Assembly: GCA_014155875.1 (NCBI GenBank)
Contig: JACEFZ010027774.1
Location: forward strand, 112,501 to 176,500
Length of the DNA stretch: 64,000 nucleotides
DNA from: Cepaea nemoralis
Taxonomy: Eukaryota; Mollusca; Gastropoda; Stylommatophora; Helicidae
Direction: 5' to 3'
Of this stretch, positions 34,736 to 45,833 are shown one piece after another. How positions within the stretch are numbered: the first letter of the stretch is position 1; each line of letters starts with the position of its first letter. The notes beneath the pieces are model-generated. The model was not told the origin of the DNA. It saw nothing but the letters and a program-made list of their open reading frames with translations, and ran no database searches. Position numbers and translations under genes: made by a program.

Positions 34736-34874
34736 TAAAATTATAGTTATCAGAACCCACCTTGAAACACTGAGTCACCAACACATCCGCTCAATCCTCC
34801 GTATATAGACAGTAATAAGATCTGTATTCAGAATCCTCGTGTTTCCACTTTTCCTTTTGTGTATCTTCAAGCAG

Positions 34875-35375
34875 ACAGGTCTTAGGCAGACATGACTGAG
34901 CTACCATATGACACTAGACGATACTGTGTGCTTTCCGTTAGCTCTGAATGTTGGACGACGATCACCAAACACGACACCCCACATTGTGCCAGCGACTTTG
35001 GGCCGAGGAACGCAATTGGTAGGGTACCTGCCTTATCCAGGTTCGATGAAATGCAACCTAAAAACCACACGTCGTAGCAGGGCATACCAGGCCCTAAGCC
35101 TTGGTCGGCAACTGATTTGGGAAGGAAGCTCCGACGGGCGGACAGTTAGAGCATTGCTTGGCTGATCCGGCAGCTTCTGCAGATTGTCTTGTTCCAGGAT
35201 GTATCGGCATTACCTTTCCTCTGGAGTACACTATACAGGCTGAGAGGGGGATCGTGCTGCATGGGCAACACATTGTCACTGCAATTCAACTCAGGCTTTG
35301 GACAGGTTATAATGCCTTTTCTTTACAAGCATGGTAACTAACGTCTGCCAAGATGGCTAGGTGCCAGTTATAGTC
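34875..35375 (+). mobile_element. SINE-like element sharing LINE tail, older copy
   Basis: Collinear with 19345-19935 ('caggtcttaggcagacatgactgagctacc', 'gcggacagttagagcattgctt', 'ctgcatgggcaacaca') but more diverged. A degraded 3' tail ('ataatgccttttctttacaagcat', 'aggtgccag') is present. There is no coding capacity. Confidence 0.8.
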
Positions 35376-35512
35376 ATTTTATAGCACATTTTGTTTTTAA
35401 ACATGAAGATACCGCGTCCACAAGGACGGTTATCACAACCTCCTGCAAACTCGGGCTCACAATTCAAAACCCTCCAACAGAGATAGTTCAAGTAAGACGT
35501 TAAAAAGGTTGG

Positions 35513-36100
35513 TTCCGTGATCTTTACAGGGCGTTGCAGTCATCATCATCATCATCATCATGATGTGCCATGCCGATAAGCTTGGGCAGTAATGGTTCGC
35601 TATCTCACACAATCGCCTGAGACGAGTATCAGCTCTGTGTTCCTGACTCGACCATACCATGTGGCCAAACCATCCAGGTATTTACATCTCTGACTTCACC
35701 TTGTTGTTTTGCCTTCAATCTTACCAGTTGCCACAATGTTCTCTAGTTTATTCCGTTTCATAACGTGCCCAAGATATTTTGACAATCTGCGCCTAATTTC
35801 CCTAATCAGTTTACGGTTTTCATGTGCTTCTTATAGTACTTGCTCATTGGTTTTTCTTCTGTCCATGGTATTCTTTGAAATTTCCTCATAAACCACATTT
35901 CCACTGCCATGAAATGTTTTTCAGCTTGTCCGCTCATTGTCCACGCTTCACATCCATACAAAAATACAGGTTCTATGTAGCACATCAAAACTCTTTTTCT
36001 CGTTACAATCAACCCCAGCAGTTACTGGTAATTTGTGATTTACTAGGCACGTTTACCCCCAGTAGTTTGCAATTTCTTTCTGAACGGCCAACGCCTCATT
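35513..36100 (-). repeat. SINE-B split by an RTE-1 insertion
   Basis: Left part 35513-35542 ('tctttacagggcgttgcagtc'), right part 36002-36100 ('aatcaaccccagcagttactgg' to 'tttctttctgaacggcc'). GTTGCAGTCA and GTTACAATCA at the junctions look like the target duplication. Confidence 0.75.
35543..36001 (-). pseudogene. RTE-1 C-terminal fragment nested in SINE-B
   Basis: Minus-strand C-terminal RTE-1 words: YIEPVFLYGCEAWTMSGQAEKHFMAVEMWFMRK, broken frames afterwards, then the (ATGATG)n tail at 35543-35562. 5'-truncated. It post-dates the SINE. Confidence 0.85.
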
Positions 36101-36815
36101 TCATCGAAATCAACCTGCTTCCAAAAATCAGCGCTGATTTCTGAACCTTGACTCGGCTTGTCACGGAATTGTAAAACTGCGTTTCACTAACCCCTTATCC
36201 ATAGACACCACTCTACTGACGTGTTCATCCCGAAAATCAGCATTAAGTTTTTCACTAGCCGGAAATATATTATCTCCCCTCGAAGCAACAAGACGTGATA
36301 CATTTCAACTTTTCATGATACATTTTTCCAGATTTGGGAGCTTTTGTTTCTAGCTTCTCCCAAGGCATCTCTTCGTCGTGACCAATTTTTTTCCCTACAT
36401 CCGTTTATCACGGAACAATGCATTATATCACAGAAATACAATCGCTGTAAATCATTCTTTCTTTCCGTTTATCTCCAGGCTTTATCATGAATAAATTATT
36501 TCCCCTTTTGGTAATATGAGATTGGTCACCCCTGAATATCAAATTAAAATCAACATATGCAATTCTTGGCTGCAAGAATTCGTATTTCCTGTTTTTTCCT
36601 TCTCATGTTTGTTAATAGAATATTTAAGTTTCTAGTTCTTTCATACTTCTGGGTCGTACGTTACCGAATTCTTATACGAACTGGTTACAGCTGTGACAGA
36701 ACTTGGGTCCTCTTGTTTCCAGGTCTATCTGACTACCCATCATTCTTTTTGTCATGTCATGTCTATACAATTGTAAATCTTCAGCTTCTTCATCGGTATT
36801 ACTCTTACAGTTTGG
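36101..36815. other. Unassigned AT-rich sequence
   Basis: About 700 bp. The ORF 36557-36922 has no domain and runs into a SINE head. I see no transposon ends. Confidence 0.4.
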
Positions 36816-36817
36816 GG

Positions 36818-37255
36818 TCGGCATGGCGGAATGGATCAGAGAGTTCCCTCTTAAACTGCCGCTGTGCTGATGTCGAGGTAGCGGGCTTAAACCCTACACA
36901 GCTCAGATGGACTAAAATATGAACTTATAGTCTTTGACTGGTTCATCCCCCGCTGGTGACTTGTGGGATAACTGAGCCGGCCGCTCAGAAAGCAATGGCA
37001 AACTACTGAGCGTAATCTTGCCAAGAAATCAACAGACAACTGAAAGATGCTGCTGTTGACAGCGATGTCCTATAAAAGGATATGCGAATTTCTAAAAAAA
37101 AGTCTTTGACTTAAGAACGTAAATTACAAGTACCTCAGGTGTCGGAGTTGGTTCGCCTGATGGCGAGGGACAATGGTAATAAGGACAGCTAACCCACACA
37201 CAAAAATCAGTCCATCGTTGACTGCGCTAAAGTTCGAAGCGAGAGAAAGGTTAAG
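36818..37255 (+). repeat. SINE-A split by an inserted SINE-B
   Basis: The SINE-A head (36818-36900, 'catggcggaatggatcaga' A box, 'cgggcttaaaccc' B box) and its continuation lie left. SINE-B body occupies about 36965-37092. SINE-A resumes 'agtctttgacttaagaacgtaaattacaag' to 'gttcgaagcgagag'. The order of events is therefore SINE-A first, SINE-B later. Confidence 0.85.
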
Positions 37256-37338
37256 ACAAAAACTTACACTTCTATGCATTATTCTTATCCACCGAAGTCA
37301 CGCACTCGTTCTCCTTATTTCCCGTTTGTACAAGGGGA

Positions 37339-38638
37339 TTCTCATAAGTCTTTAGCCTGACCATGAAGGAGTAGGCGGAGAAAATTGAAATTTGCCACAG
37401 TGCTTATTCCTTCTCAATGTAGCCACCACCTGAATTTATGCATTTCTGCCATCTCTGCGTGACCTTGAAAAGACCTTCAGAATAAAACAACCTATTTTTC
37501 GAACTAAACCAGTTATCACAGGCCAGTATGGACATCTTCGTCACTGTCAAAACGATTTCCTTTCAGCTGTTTTTTAAGATTTGGGAAAAGAAAAAAGTCT
37601 GATAGAGCCAAATCTGTGGGTGTAGAAGAATTTCAATACTCAAATCGTTGGCAGTTTGCAGCACAAGCTGTGCTTTATGGGAGGGCGCGTTGTCTTGAAG
37701 CAAAGGCAGAATTTGCGTACGCGCTATCCCTCGTTTTCTGGTCACAGCCTTTCTTAGTTTGATCAGGAGATCTGCATAGTACTGTCCATTAACCGTGTTG
37801 CCATGAAGCATGTAATCTTTCAATATGACACCTTTGACGTCCCAAAAAACAGTCAGCATCACTTTTCTTGCAGATGTTTGTGCTCTTGGCTTGACATGTG
37901 TTGGCGAGCCCGGGGTTTCCACTGCATGATGGCAATTTTGGATTCTGGATCATAATGGTGAATCCAAGTCTCATCTACAGTCACCATGGTCGTCAACATG
38001 TTTTTCGACCCCCACATGTTGAGCAATTGGCCACAGCAATCAACCCGTGTTTTGTTTCTGTTCACATGTCAGCGGGCGCGGGACCCAGCAGGGCACACAC
38101 TTTTCTCATGTATAGTCTGTTGTATAAAATTCTAAAAACTGTACTCTTACTCAGTTTTGCTGAGCCCGATATCTCTGCAATTGTCATTTTCCTATCCTGG
38201 TCTATGATTTTCTTCACTTTTGCAGCATTTGCATCATTGCACTTCTGAGGACGGTCGTCCTGATCTTGGCAGATCAGCAACTTGAGAACGGCCACACTTA
38301 AACTGCAAACACCAATTTGTTTTTACATAAGCATACGAAGGACAGACTTCCCCAAACACTGGCTCTATCTCCCTGTGTATTTCTGTAGGTGTTTTTCCCT
38401 GTAACATCAAGAATGTTATCACAGTGCTGGCGTCTGATTTCTCCATTGTTCTGACAAACCGTTGGATGTGCAGATCTGTTCAATAGGGTGTGTTGTGCCA
38501 TGCACCATATCGGGAAAACCAGTTGAGGAGGGAAATTCATAATTCATCTGTCCATTACAAATTAGATAAGCTATACATGTGTCAAATTTCAATTTTCTCC
38601 GCCCACTCCTTCATTGTCAGGCTAAAGACTTATGAGAA
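37339..38638 (-). mobile_element. mariner-family DNA transposon, 1.3 kb
   Basis: Long terminal inverted repeats: 37339-37394 and 38583-38638 are complementary over 56 bp with two mismatches, starting TTCTCATAAGTCTTTAGCC. The total of 1300 bp is typical for mariner. The TA target duplication cannot be placed unambiguously. The transposase inside is broken. Confidence 0.9.
37480..38446 (-). pseudogene. mariner transposase, at least three frameshifts
   Basis: The N-terminal helix-turn-helix region reads GKTPTEIHREIEPVFGE and DLPRSGRPSSEVQ in one frame. The next segment (KKIIDQDRKMTIAEISG) is in a second frame. The catalytic core is spread over further frames: TVDETWIHHYDPE (first Asp), LLQDNAPSHKAQLV (second Asp) and, after another slip near 37625, TDLALSDFFLFP (third Asp). 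That fits the mariner D,D34D triad. The protein would cut and paste the element. This copy cannot make it. Confidence 0.88.
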
Positions 38639-38719
38639 GACCCTAGTATTTATCCCAAGTATGTTTTAAAGTACATTTATTATGTTTTAAGTTAATATAA
38701 ATTTACTTATATCTATGTT

Positions 38720-39312
38720 TGTGAATCGGTAGAACAATCTCAGAACAGGAATACCATTCCATGGGAGGTGTTTTGATGATATTAGAACTAGGATCGCTAT
38801 TCCAAAAGGTACTTTTTACAAGATGGAAAACATACTGACCAATAAAAAGATGTCAGTTACAACGAGAAAAAGAGTGTTGAATTGCTACATAGCACGTGCA
38901 CTTTTGTATGGCAGTGAAACGTGGACAATGAGTAGACAAACTGAAAAACATCTAGTGGCAGTGGGCATGTGATTTCTGGGGAAAATGCAAAGAATACCAT
39001 TAACAGTAAGAAAAACCAATGATCCAGTCATACAAAACAAATGAAAAGTCGTAAACTGAGTAGAGACATTGGACTTTGAACAGTCAAGATTTTTGGAGAA
39101 TATTATAAGAAGAAATAAACTAGAGAACTTAGAGACAACTGGAAAGATTGAGGGGGAAACAACACGGGAAGGAAAAGAAGTCATGATCTGCATGGCTTTG
39201 CCACATGACACAATATGGACAAAAACACATAGCTTATTCACGACTTCGGTGATCGTATGAGACGACAAAAGATGACCACCCACGCTTGGCAACATGGCAC
39301 AGGATGATGGTG
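38720..39312 (+). pseudogene. RTE-1 C-terminal fragment
   Basis: Parallels the RTE-1 ORF from 'gatgggag(gt)' through KMENILTNKKMSVTTRKRV, GSETWTMSRQTEKHL and LENLETTGKIEG, to 'ggcacaggatgatgg'. Frames are broken by several stops. It starts 80 bp from the mariner end. Confidence 0.85.
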
Positions 39313-39469
39313 TTTATTTTGTTCTTGACACAGGTATTGGTGGGTGACATGTCGAACGGTTGTGCTGTATTCTATTCGTACTTATTTTATTGATGCTTGC
39401 TTTCGTTGTTATTATTTTATTTGTAAATTAATGACCCGCTATGTTCATTGATAAACCGCCATCTCTGTA

Positions 39470-40478
39470 GCTAAAGAGTTGTGAATGCAATTCGTAATCC
39501 CACATCATCATCATGTGCCGTGCCGACAAGCATGGGCGGTCATATCTCGTCATATCACTCTATCATAAGAGTCGTGGATGAGCTCAATGCTCTTGTCTCG
39601 ACCAAGCCACGTGGTCAAGCCACTTCTCTGCTTTCCCTTGTTCTCTTCTCCTCGATCTTGCCAATCGTTACCAAGTTCTCCAATTTATTTCTTCTCATAA
39701 TTTGACCAAAATATTGTGGCTGCTTGATCTAATCAGTTTACTATTTTCGTTTCTTTCTTGAAGGACATGTTCATTGGTTTTTCTGTCTGTCCATGGTATT
39801 CTTTGTATTTTCCTCAGAAACCACATTTCCACAGCCATCAGATGTTTCTCAGCTTGTCTGCTCATTGTCCACGCTTCACATCCATACAAAATCACAGGTT
39901 CTAGGCACCTCAAATCTCTTTCTTCTCGTAGCAGTTGACATCTTTTCATTGGTCAGTATGTTTTCCATCTTGCAAAAGACTGCCTTCGGCATGGCGATTC
40001 TTGTTGTAATCTCTTCAAGGCATCTCCCATCAGATGTTACGATAGTTCCGATATAATTGTACCTATTCACCTGTTTAAGGATATTCTCATTTACTTGTAT
40101 ATTACATTGTGGTATTTCCTTCTTCCTAGTGACGACCATAATCTGTATATTCTTACAATTTTATTCGAATCATAGATGTTCACTGTGTACAACAACCGCA
40201 TCTACTAAATGTTGCCGATCCCGCTCGTTGTCTGCAATCGATACTGTAATCATCTGCATATCTAATGTTGTTGATGTTTTGTCCTCCAATGAAACATAGC
40301 TACGGGCGTTTTTGGAAGCAGGCCGCGTTGCGTTGGTTTCCAAACAATAGTATGAGTGCCGGCCGTTCAGAAAGCAATGGAGAACTTCTGAACGTAAACT
40401 GCCCAGGAATCACAAACAGCCAAAAAATGCTGAGGTTGACTGCTACGTCATGTAAAGGATATGCAACTAACTTTAACT
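39470..40478 (+). repeat. SINE-B split by RTE-1 fragment
   Basis: Head words at 39470-39509 ('gcaattcgtaatcccacat'), then the insertion, then 40300-40478 ('agctacgggcg', 'gccggccgttcagaaagcaatgg', 'gtaaaggatatgcaac'). The removed part matches the head-body junction of intact SINE-B. Confidence 0.75.
39510..40299 (-). pseudogene. RTE-1 fragment nested in SINE-B
   Basis: The minus sense reads from the RT YADD region (near 40250, degraded) through MVVTRKKEIPQCNIQVNENIL, NRYNYIGTIVTSDGRC and YGCEAWTMSRQAEKHLMAVEM, to a (TGATGA) tail at 39510-39520. Frameshifted and 5'-truncated. Confidence 0.85.
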
Positions 40479-40594
40479 TTGAATATTCCACACAATAATT
40501 TGAAGTGTCTGCTTTTTTGGTTTTTTTTTTGCATAAATGTGGCTGCTGTAAATGAATGGTAATTGCCTCTGCCAGCTTTAACATGCGACCACTT

Positions 40595-40717
40595 CTTCTC
40601 TTCTTCTTCTTCTTCTTCTTCTTCTTATTCTTCTTCAACGTTCCGAGCCATTGAGGTGTTTTGCTGCAGATACAATCCGTCTCCATTCGTCTCTCTGGTT
40701 GACCTTCTCTTGCCAGT
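40595..40717 (-). pseudogene. GAA-tailed LINE end, 123 bp, with 9-bp TSD
   Basis: Perfect CGACCACTT duplication (40586-40594, 40718-40726). On the minus strand it encodes the same C-terminus as 29118-29471 (DEW-type RR, 'gcagcaaaacacctcaatggctcgg'), followed by a long GAA/GAATAAGAA tail. It shows that this family ends in a GAA microsatellite. Confidence 0.9.
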
Positions 40718-40729
40718 CGACCACTTATA

Positions 40730-41180
40730 ATACTTATTTATAAATAATAATTATTATTAAAATATTGTTTTTTTTAATTATTATTATTTCTACCTAACTT
40801 ATCCTGGTTGTTATGCTAAATGTTGCTGCCGTACGTGTTACTTTAATGACTTCTGTCATAGGGGCTACTTTAGTTATTTATGTCACAATTAGAGTTTCAT
40901 GATTCTTTATTGTTTATTACTTTAACTGGTAATTATCCTAGTTGTTACTTTAAATTGTGCAAAATGAAAATAGCTAAGTATGTATGACTCCTATGTCGGA
41001 AAGAGACTGAGTCATAAGGGATAACATCTGGTGCAATGAAGTTGATCATCGTGCCTCTACAGCCTTTTAAACTCCATCTGCTGTATATCAACCTTGTCAC
41101 GGTAGAAGTGTGACCCAATGACCCCCGAGGGCTGTGCCGACGGTAACTCAGCAACTGGTAAGACCTCCCATGTCGAACAA
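40730..41180. other. Unassigned AT-rich then GC-richer sequence
   Basis: No domain recognised. 41035-41165 has a different composition from the left part, with 'gagggctgtgccgacggtaac', but I cannot assign it. Confidence 0.35.
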
Positions 41181-41181
41181 G

Positions 41182-41335
41182 TCAAAGGCTAGGAACCAGA
41201 CGGAGCGATACACAAACCTACTGCCTTGCAGGTAGACTCGGGACAGTCAAAGGCTGGGAACCAGACGAAGAGAGACACAAACCTGCTGCCTTGTAGGTAA
41301 GACTGGGGACAATCAAAGGCTGGGACAAGCCAAAC
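41182..41335. repeat. About 70-80 bp tandem repeat, 2-3 copies
   Basis: 'gtcaaaggctgggaaccagacg' and 'gcctt..aggta.gactcggg' repeat two to three times. Confidence 0.8.
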
Positions 41336-41879
41336 TGGACAAATTCTTGTCGGAGCTTGTTGTTCTGAGAGACAGGCTAGAGTTAGACGAAACAGCGCCA
41401 CGCACCTCAGCACAAGATGTCAGTTCAAATCCTACTGACACAAGATGTTATTACTTTATAATGATTACTCGCGACAGAAATATTTAACAGTAGTAGTGGT
41501 GTAAATGTAAGTGTTATAGTCATCGAGCACAACGATGTGGATTAAATCCCAAGTTATGAAGATACTGTGCACTTCAAGCAGGTTTCAGTTAGTATGAGAA
41601 AACTGGTCGACACGACACTCTTAATATTGTGAAGTGGAGCCTGTGTTCATTTAGCAGGCAGCGGGCGTTACATGGAGGTAGTAAGTTCGAATCCATGAGT
41701 ATCTATAGCTTTTATTAATTTTATCGTCAAAATAATGTATTCCCTAAGTGAATTTAAACACCCGCAGTATGTAATTGACGAGATGCAGCGACATATGCCA
41801 GGCAATAAATCATGCAACATATTGTTTGTTGCGTCTGTGTTTAAACTGTATCGTCTATTGTGCTATCGGACATATAGAA
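41336..41879. other. Unassigned; one tRNA-like B-box
   Basis: A B-box-like 'aagttcgaatccatg' at 41684-41698 hints at a decayed SINE head, but the A box is not clear. Nothing else is seen. Confidence 0.3.
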
Positions 41880-42650
41880 TTGATGATGAAATGGTTGTTC
41901 TGAATTGTTTTTAATGAAGATGATGTTGATAATGTGAATGATTGTATTGTCGATGATAATGATGAGAAGGATGATGATGCTGGTGGTGGTGGTGATGATG
42001 ATGATGGGGATGATGATGGTGGTGATTACGATGATGATGGTGGTGATGATGGCGGTGATCATGATGATGATGGTGAAGATGATGATGATGATGATGTTGA
42101 TGGTGATGATGATGAGATTATGACGATGAAGATGATGTTCAGATTACAATGATGGCGATGATGAGATTACGACGATGATGATGATGTTGAGATTACAATG
42201 ATGATAATGATGATATTGAGATTACAATGATGATGCTGATGGCGAGATTAAGATGATGATGATGATGATGATGATGATATAACAAAGCTGATGATGATAA
42301 TGCGAATACGACGATGATGATGGTGTTGAGATTACAATGATAATGAAATTACGACGATGATGATGATGTTGAGATTACAATGATGATGATGTTGAGATTA
42401 CAATGATAATGAAATTACGACGATGATGATGATGATGAGATTACATTCTTGATGGTGTTGAGATTACAATGATAATGAAATTACGACGATGATGATGATG
42501 ACATAACAATGATGATGATGCTAAGATTACAATGATGATGATGTTAAGATTACAATGATGGTGAGATTACGACGACGATGATGATGTTAAGAGTACAATG
42601 ATGATGGTGATTATGAGATTACGACGATGATGATTATGTTGAGATTACAG

Positions 42651-42689
<39 letters not shown>

Positions 42690-43345
42690 GATTACAATGA
42701 TGATACAGTTGATATTACAATGTTGATTAGATTACGACGATGATGATGATGATGAGATTACAATGATGATGATGATGTTGAGATTACAATGATGATGTTG
42801 AGATTACAATGATGATGATGCTGATGATCGTGATGATGATGATGATTATGATGATGATCTTGAGATTACAATGATGATGATGAAGATATTACAACGATGG
42901 TGATGATGTTGAGATTACCGTGATGAAGATGATGGTAATGAGATTACGACGATGATGATGATGTTGAAATTACAATGATGATGATGTTGATGACGAGATT
43001 ACGACGATGATGACAATGGTGATATTACGACGATGATGATGATGTTGAGATTATAACGATAATAATGACGATGAGTTACAATGATGATGATGACGAGATG
43101 ACAATGATGATGATGACGACGACGAGACTACGACGATTATGATGATGTTGAAATTACGACGATGATGATGATGTTAAAGATGATGATGATGATGATGATG
43201 ATGATGAGATTACCCTGATGATATTGAGATTACGAAGATGATGTTGATGTTGAGAATAAAACGATGATGATGATGTTGAGATAACAAAGATGAGATGATG
43301 ATGATGATGATGAATGATGATGATGATGATGATGATGGTGCAGTC
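41880..43345. repeat. (GAT)n-rich 1.5-kb satellite
   Basis: Pure and interrupted GAT runs alternate with 'gagattacaatgatgatgatg' and 'gagattacgacgatgatg' units, giving a loose 25-60 bp higher period. Asp-rich and Met-rich ORFs are artefacts. Confidence 0.95.
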
Positions 43346-43854
43346 AAGTCGAGCTGCCATATCTTAACTGACATGAGAAATGTAGCACTCGGAGTAGAAC
43401 AGAGATCAAATTAATATAACGAGTCCTGACCTGGAGGAAGGCGGTAGTGACTGATTAATTTAATTCAAAACCCGAATTTATGGTACACAAAAATATTCAT
43501 TAGCACGCCGATAATATCAGGTTGTGGTAGTGGTGGGGTGGCTTGCATGTTTACCTGCCAACTCACAATCGGACATGATGGGTGGTGGGTGGGGGGGGGG
43601 GGGGGGGAAGGGGGGAGAGAAGATTTCCGAGGCGGGAATTATTTTCCATTGACCTTGACTCCCAGATGGAACCAGCCAAATATGGGCACAATGAACTTTC
43701 TACCGAAGTAAAGGGGACCTGTGTGGGTTTGACAACACCCATTGAATCCTGAATGGTTTAAATATATGGATTTAGCAGTACTCGCAACTGGCTTGAAAAG
43801 ACGCTCGTTACCGCTTGATCACTTGCTTAACACGGTCTCGTTTCTTTTTCCTGT
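43346..43854. other. Unassigned; contains poly-G tract
   Basis: Includes a run of about 30 G with few interruptions at 43588-43618. No gene recognised. Confidence 0.4.
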
Positions 43855-44540
43855 GACACTAGAAGGTGCTCTGTGATACTAGAAGGCGCTTTGTGACATT
43901 AGAAGGTGCTCTGTGACACTATACATTGCTCAGAGACACTAGAACAGTGGTTCTCAACCTTTTTTTACCCATGCCCCTTTTTTAGCATATGTTCAGAACG
44001 TCATTCCCCCCTTTCGAATTTCCTCCCTATAAAATCCCCCCCCCCCCCCCCGAACCCTTACACAGTATACATAAAGATGGAAGCTAAATTTAATAACACA
44101 TATTAGAACAAGTCTAGACATCTACATAAAACGTGATTTGCAGATCTACTTACGTTATAAAACGAATTTCATTAGGGCGAGAAGTACGGAATAGTAAAAT
44201 GTAGAGGGAAAAACAATATCAAGTAACTGGTTCTTGTATTAATGCGATCTTGAAATAATCTTAATTCCCCCCCCCCCCTCCTGGAAACCCTAAATTTCCC
44301 CCCTGGGGCTGGGGGGAATTCCCCACCGGTTGAGAACCACTGCACTTGAAGGTACTCTGCGATACTAGACGATGCCCTGTGACACTATAAGTTGCTCAGC
44401 GACACTAGAAGGTACTCTGTGATACAAAAAGGGGCCCTGTGACACTAGAAGGTACTCTGTGATACTAAAAGGTGCTCTGTGCCACTAGAAGAGGCTCTGT
44501 GACATTAGAAGGTGCTCTGTTACACTAGTATGTACTCTGT
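43855..44540. repeat. 20-bp array split by a hAT MITE
   Basis: Units of 'gacactagaaggtgctctgt' on both sides of the MITE at 43945-44342. About four copies lie to the left and about ten to the right. Confidence 0.9.
43945..44342. mobile_element. hAT-type MITE, second copy (398 bp)
   Basis: Same 15-bp ends as 7692-8140 and an 8-bp flank duplication with one mismatch (CACTAGAA and CACTTGAA). It is about 50 bp shorter, partly in the poly-C tracts. It targets the 20-bp array, so the array predates it. Confidence 0.93.
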
Positions 44541-44559
44541 GGTCATCGTCTGTGGACTC

Positions 44560-44775
44560 TGGGGTAGTGAATGCTGCAATACCGACAAATGCGGTTCAAA
44601 GTCAATCGTAGGCTATTTGGGAAAAATATCGCGTTGCGCTGATTAAAATAGTATGAGCGTTGGCCGTTCAGAAAGCAATGGCAAAGTGCAGAGAGCTAAA
44701 TTGTCTAGAAAATTATAAACAGTCTAAAATGTTGGAGTTGGTTACGACGTCCTCTTTAGTACATGCAAGCAACTT
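44560..44775 (+). repeat. SINE-B copy
   Basis: Head remnant 'gcggttcaaagtcaatcg', then 'gcgttggccgttcagaaagcaatggc', ending 'tagtacatgcaagcaac'. It lies between two related arrays. Confidence 0.75.
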
Positions 44776-44789
44776 AAAGTATGGTCTTA

Positions 44790-45330
44790 GTTCAGTATTT
44801 CTGTAACACTAGCTGGTTGCCAGTTCAGTATGTCTGTAACACTAGCAGATTGTCAGATCAGTTTTTATGTAACACTAGCAGGTTCTCATTTCAGTATTTT
44901 TGTAGTACTAGTAGGTTTGCAGCTCTGCGTGACATCAACAGATTCACAGCTCTACGTGACATAACAGGTTCACAACTAAACGTTAACAGGTTCACAACTA
45001 AACGTGACATAACAGGTTCATAGCTCTGCGTGACATAACAGGTTCACAGATCTAGCGTGATACTAACAGGTTTACAGCTCTGTGTGACACTAACATGTTC
45101 ACAGCTCTGCGTGACATAACATGTTCGTAGCTCTGCGTGACATAACAGGTACTTAGCTCTGCGTGATACTAACAGGTTCACAGCTCTGCGTGATACTAAC
45201 ATGTTCACAGCTCTGCATCACACCAACAGGACCACGCTCTGCGTGACACTAACAGGTTCACAGCTCTGCGTGACATCAACAGGTTCACAGCTCTGCGTCA
45301 CACCAACAGGTTCACAGCTCTGTGTTTCTG
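44790..45330. repeat. About 26-bp tandem repeat
   Basis: About twenty units of 'aacaggttcacagctctgcgtgacat', with early units ('gtaacactagcaggttctcag') that resemble the 20-bp array to the left. The two arrays may share origin. Confidence 0.9.
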
Positions 45331-45589
45331 TTAAGTTATCATGTCTTCAGCGCATTACGTGAACTCCCTGGCATCTAGAATTCCAATACGCGTGCCAGAA
45401 GCACTCAATCACTATAAATAGTTTTATGTGTCAGGTTGTGTTTCTCTAATTTCGAAACCGATCTTCGCTATCGTCCTATTCATTACTGCAATTGAGATGT
45501 TAAGTTGGAGTATGTTTCTCACGCAGACATTGGACATCTGTACAATGAAAGAGAAGATTGCTATCTAACTGGCGCTGAGATTACCTATG

Positions 45590-45833
45590 GACAAGGGGGA
45601 GGTATTCGAGTGCCTGTGGGACCAGGTGGAGAAGGCGCGGGAACAGATTGAGTACCTGTATGTGGAAAGAATGAGATTGCGGGGATCGGTAAGGGGTCCG
45701 GAGGAATCTCAAAACTGAGAGGGAAGACCAGGAGAACTTTCAATCAGATACCGGTGAGAATGATTTGTAGTGTGACTCTTCGCTGGCTAGTGAACGAGGG
45801 GACGGAGCGCGTATGGGAATGTCCTGAGTGCAG
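45590..45833 (+). pseudogene. 'CPEC' LINE 3' end, interrupted; remainder at 50052-50090
   Basis: Encodes PMDKGEVFECLWDQVEKARE and YLYVERMRLRG, then after breaks GTERVWECPEC. The reading is cut by the 4.2-kb LINE and resumes at 50052 'tgatgtcagttcttagctcaactc', i.e. the terminal codons and the (CTCAA)n tail. The uninterrupted relative at 21945-22235 shows the same order. Confidence 0.8.

Noticed and set aside
41841..43360. Asp-rich, Met-rich and Ile-rich ORFs
   Set aside because: Products of the GAT array in different frames.
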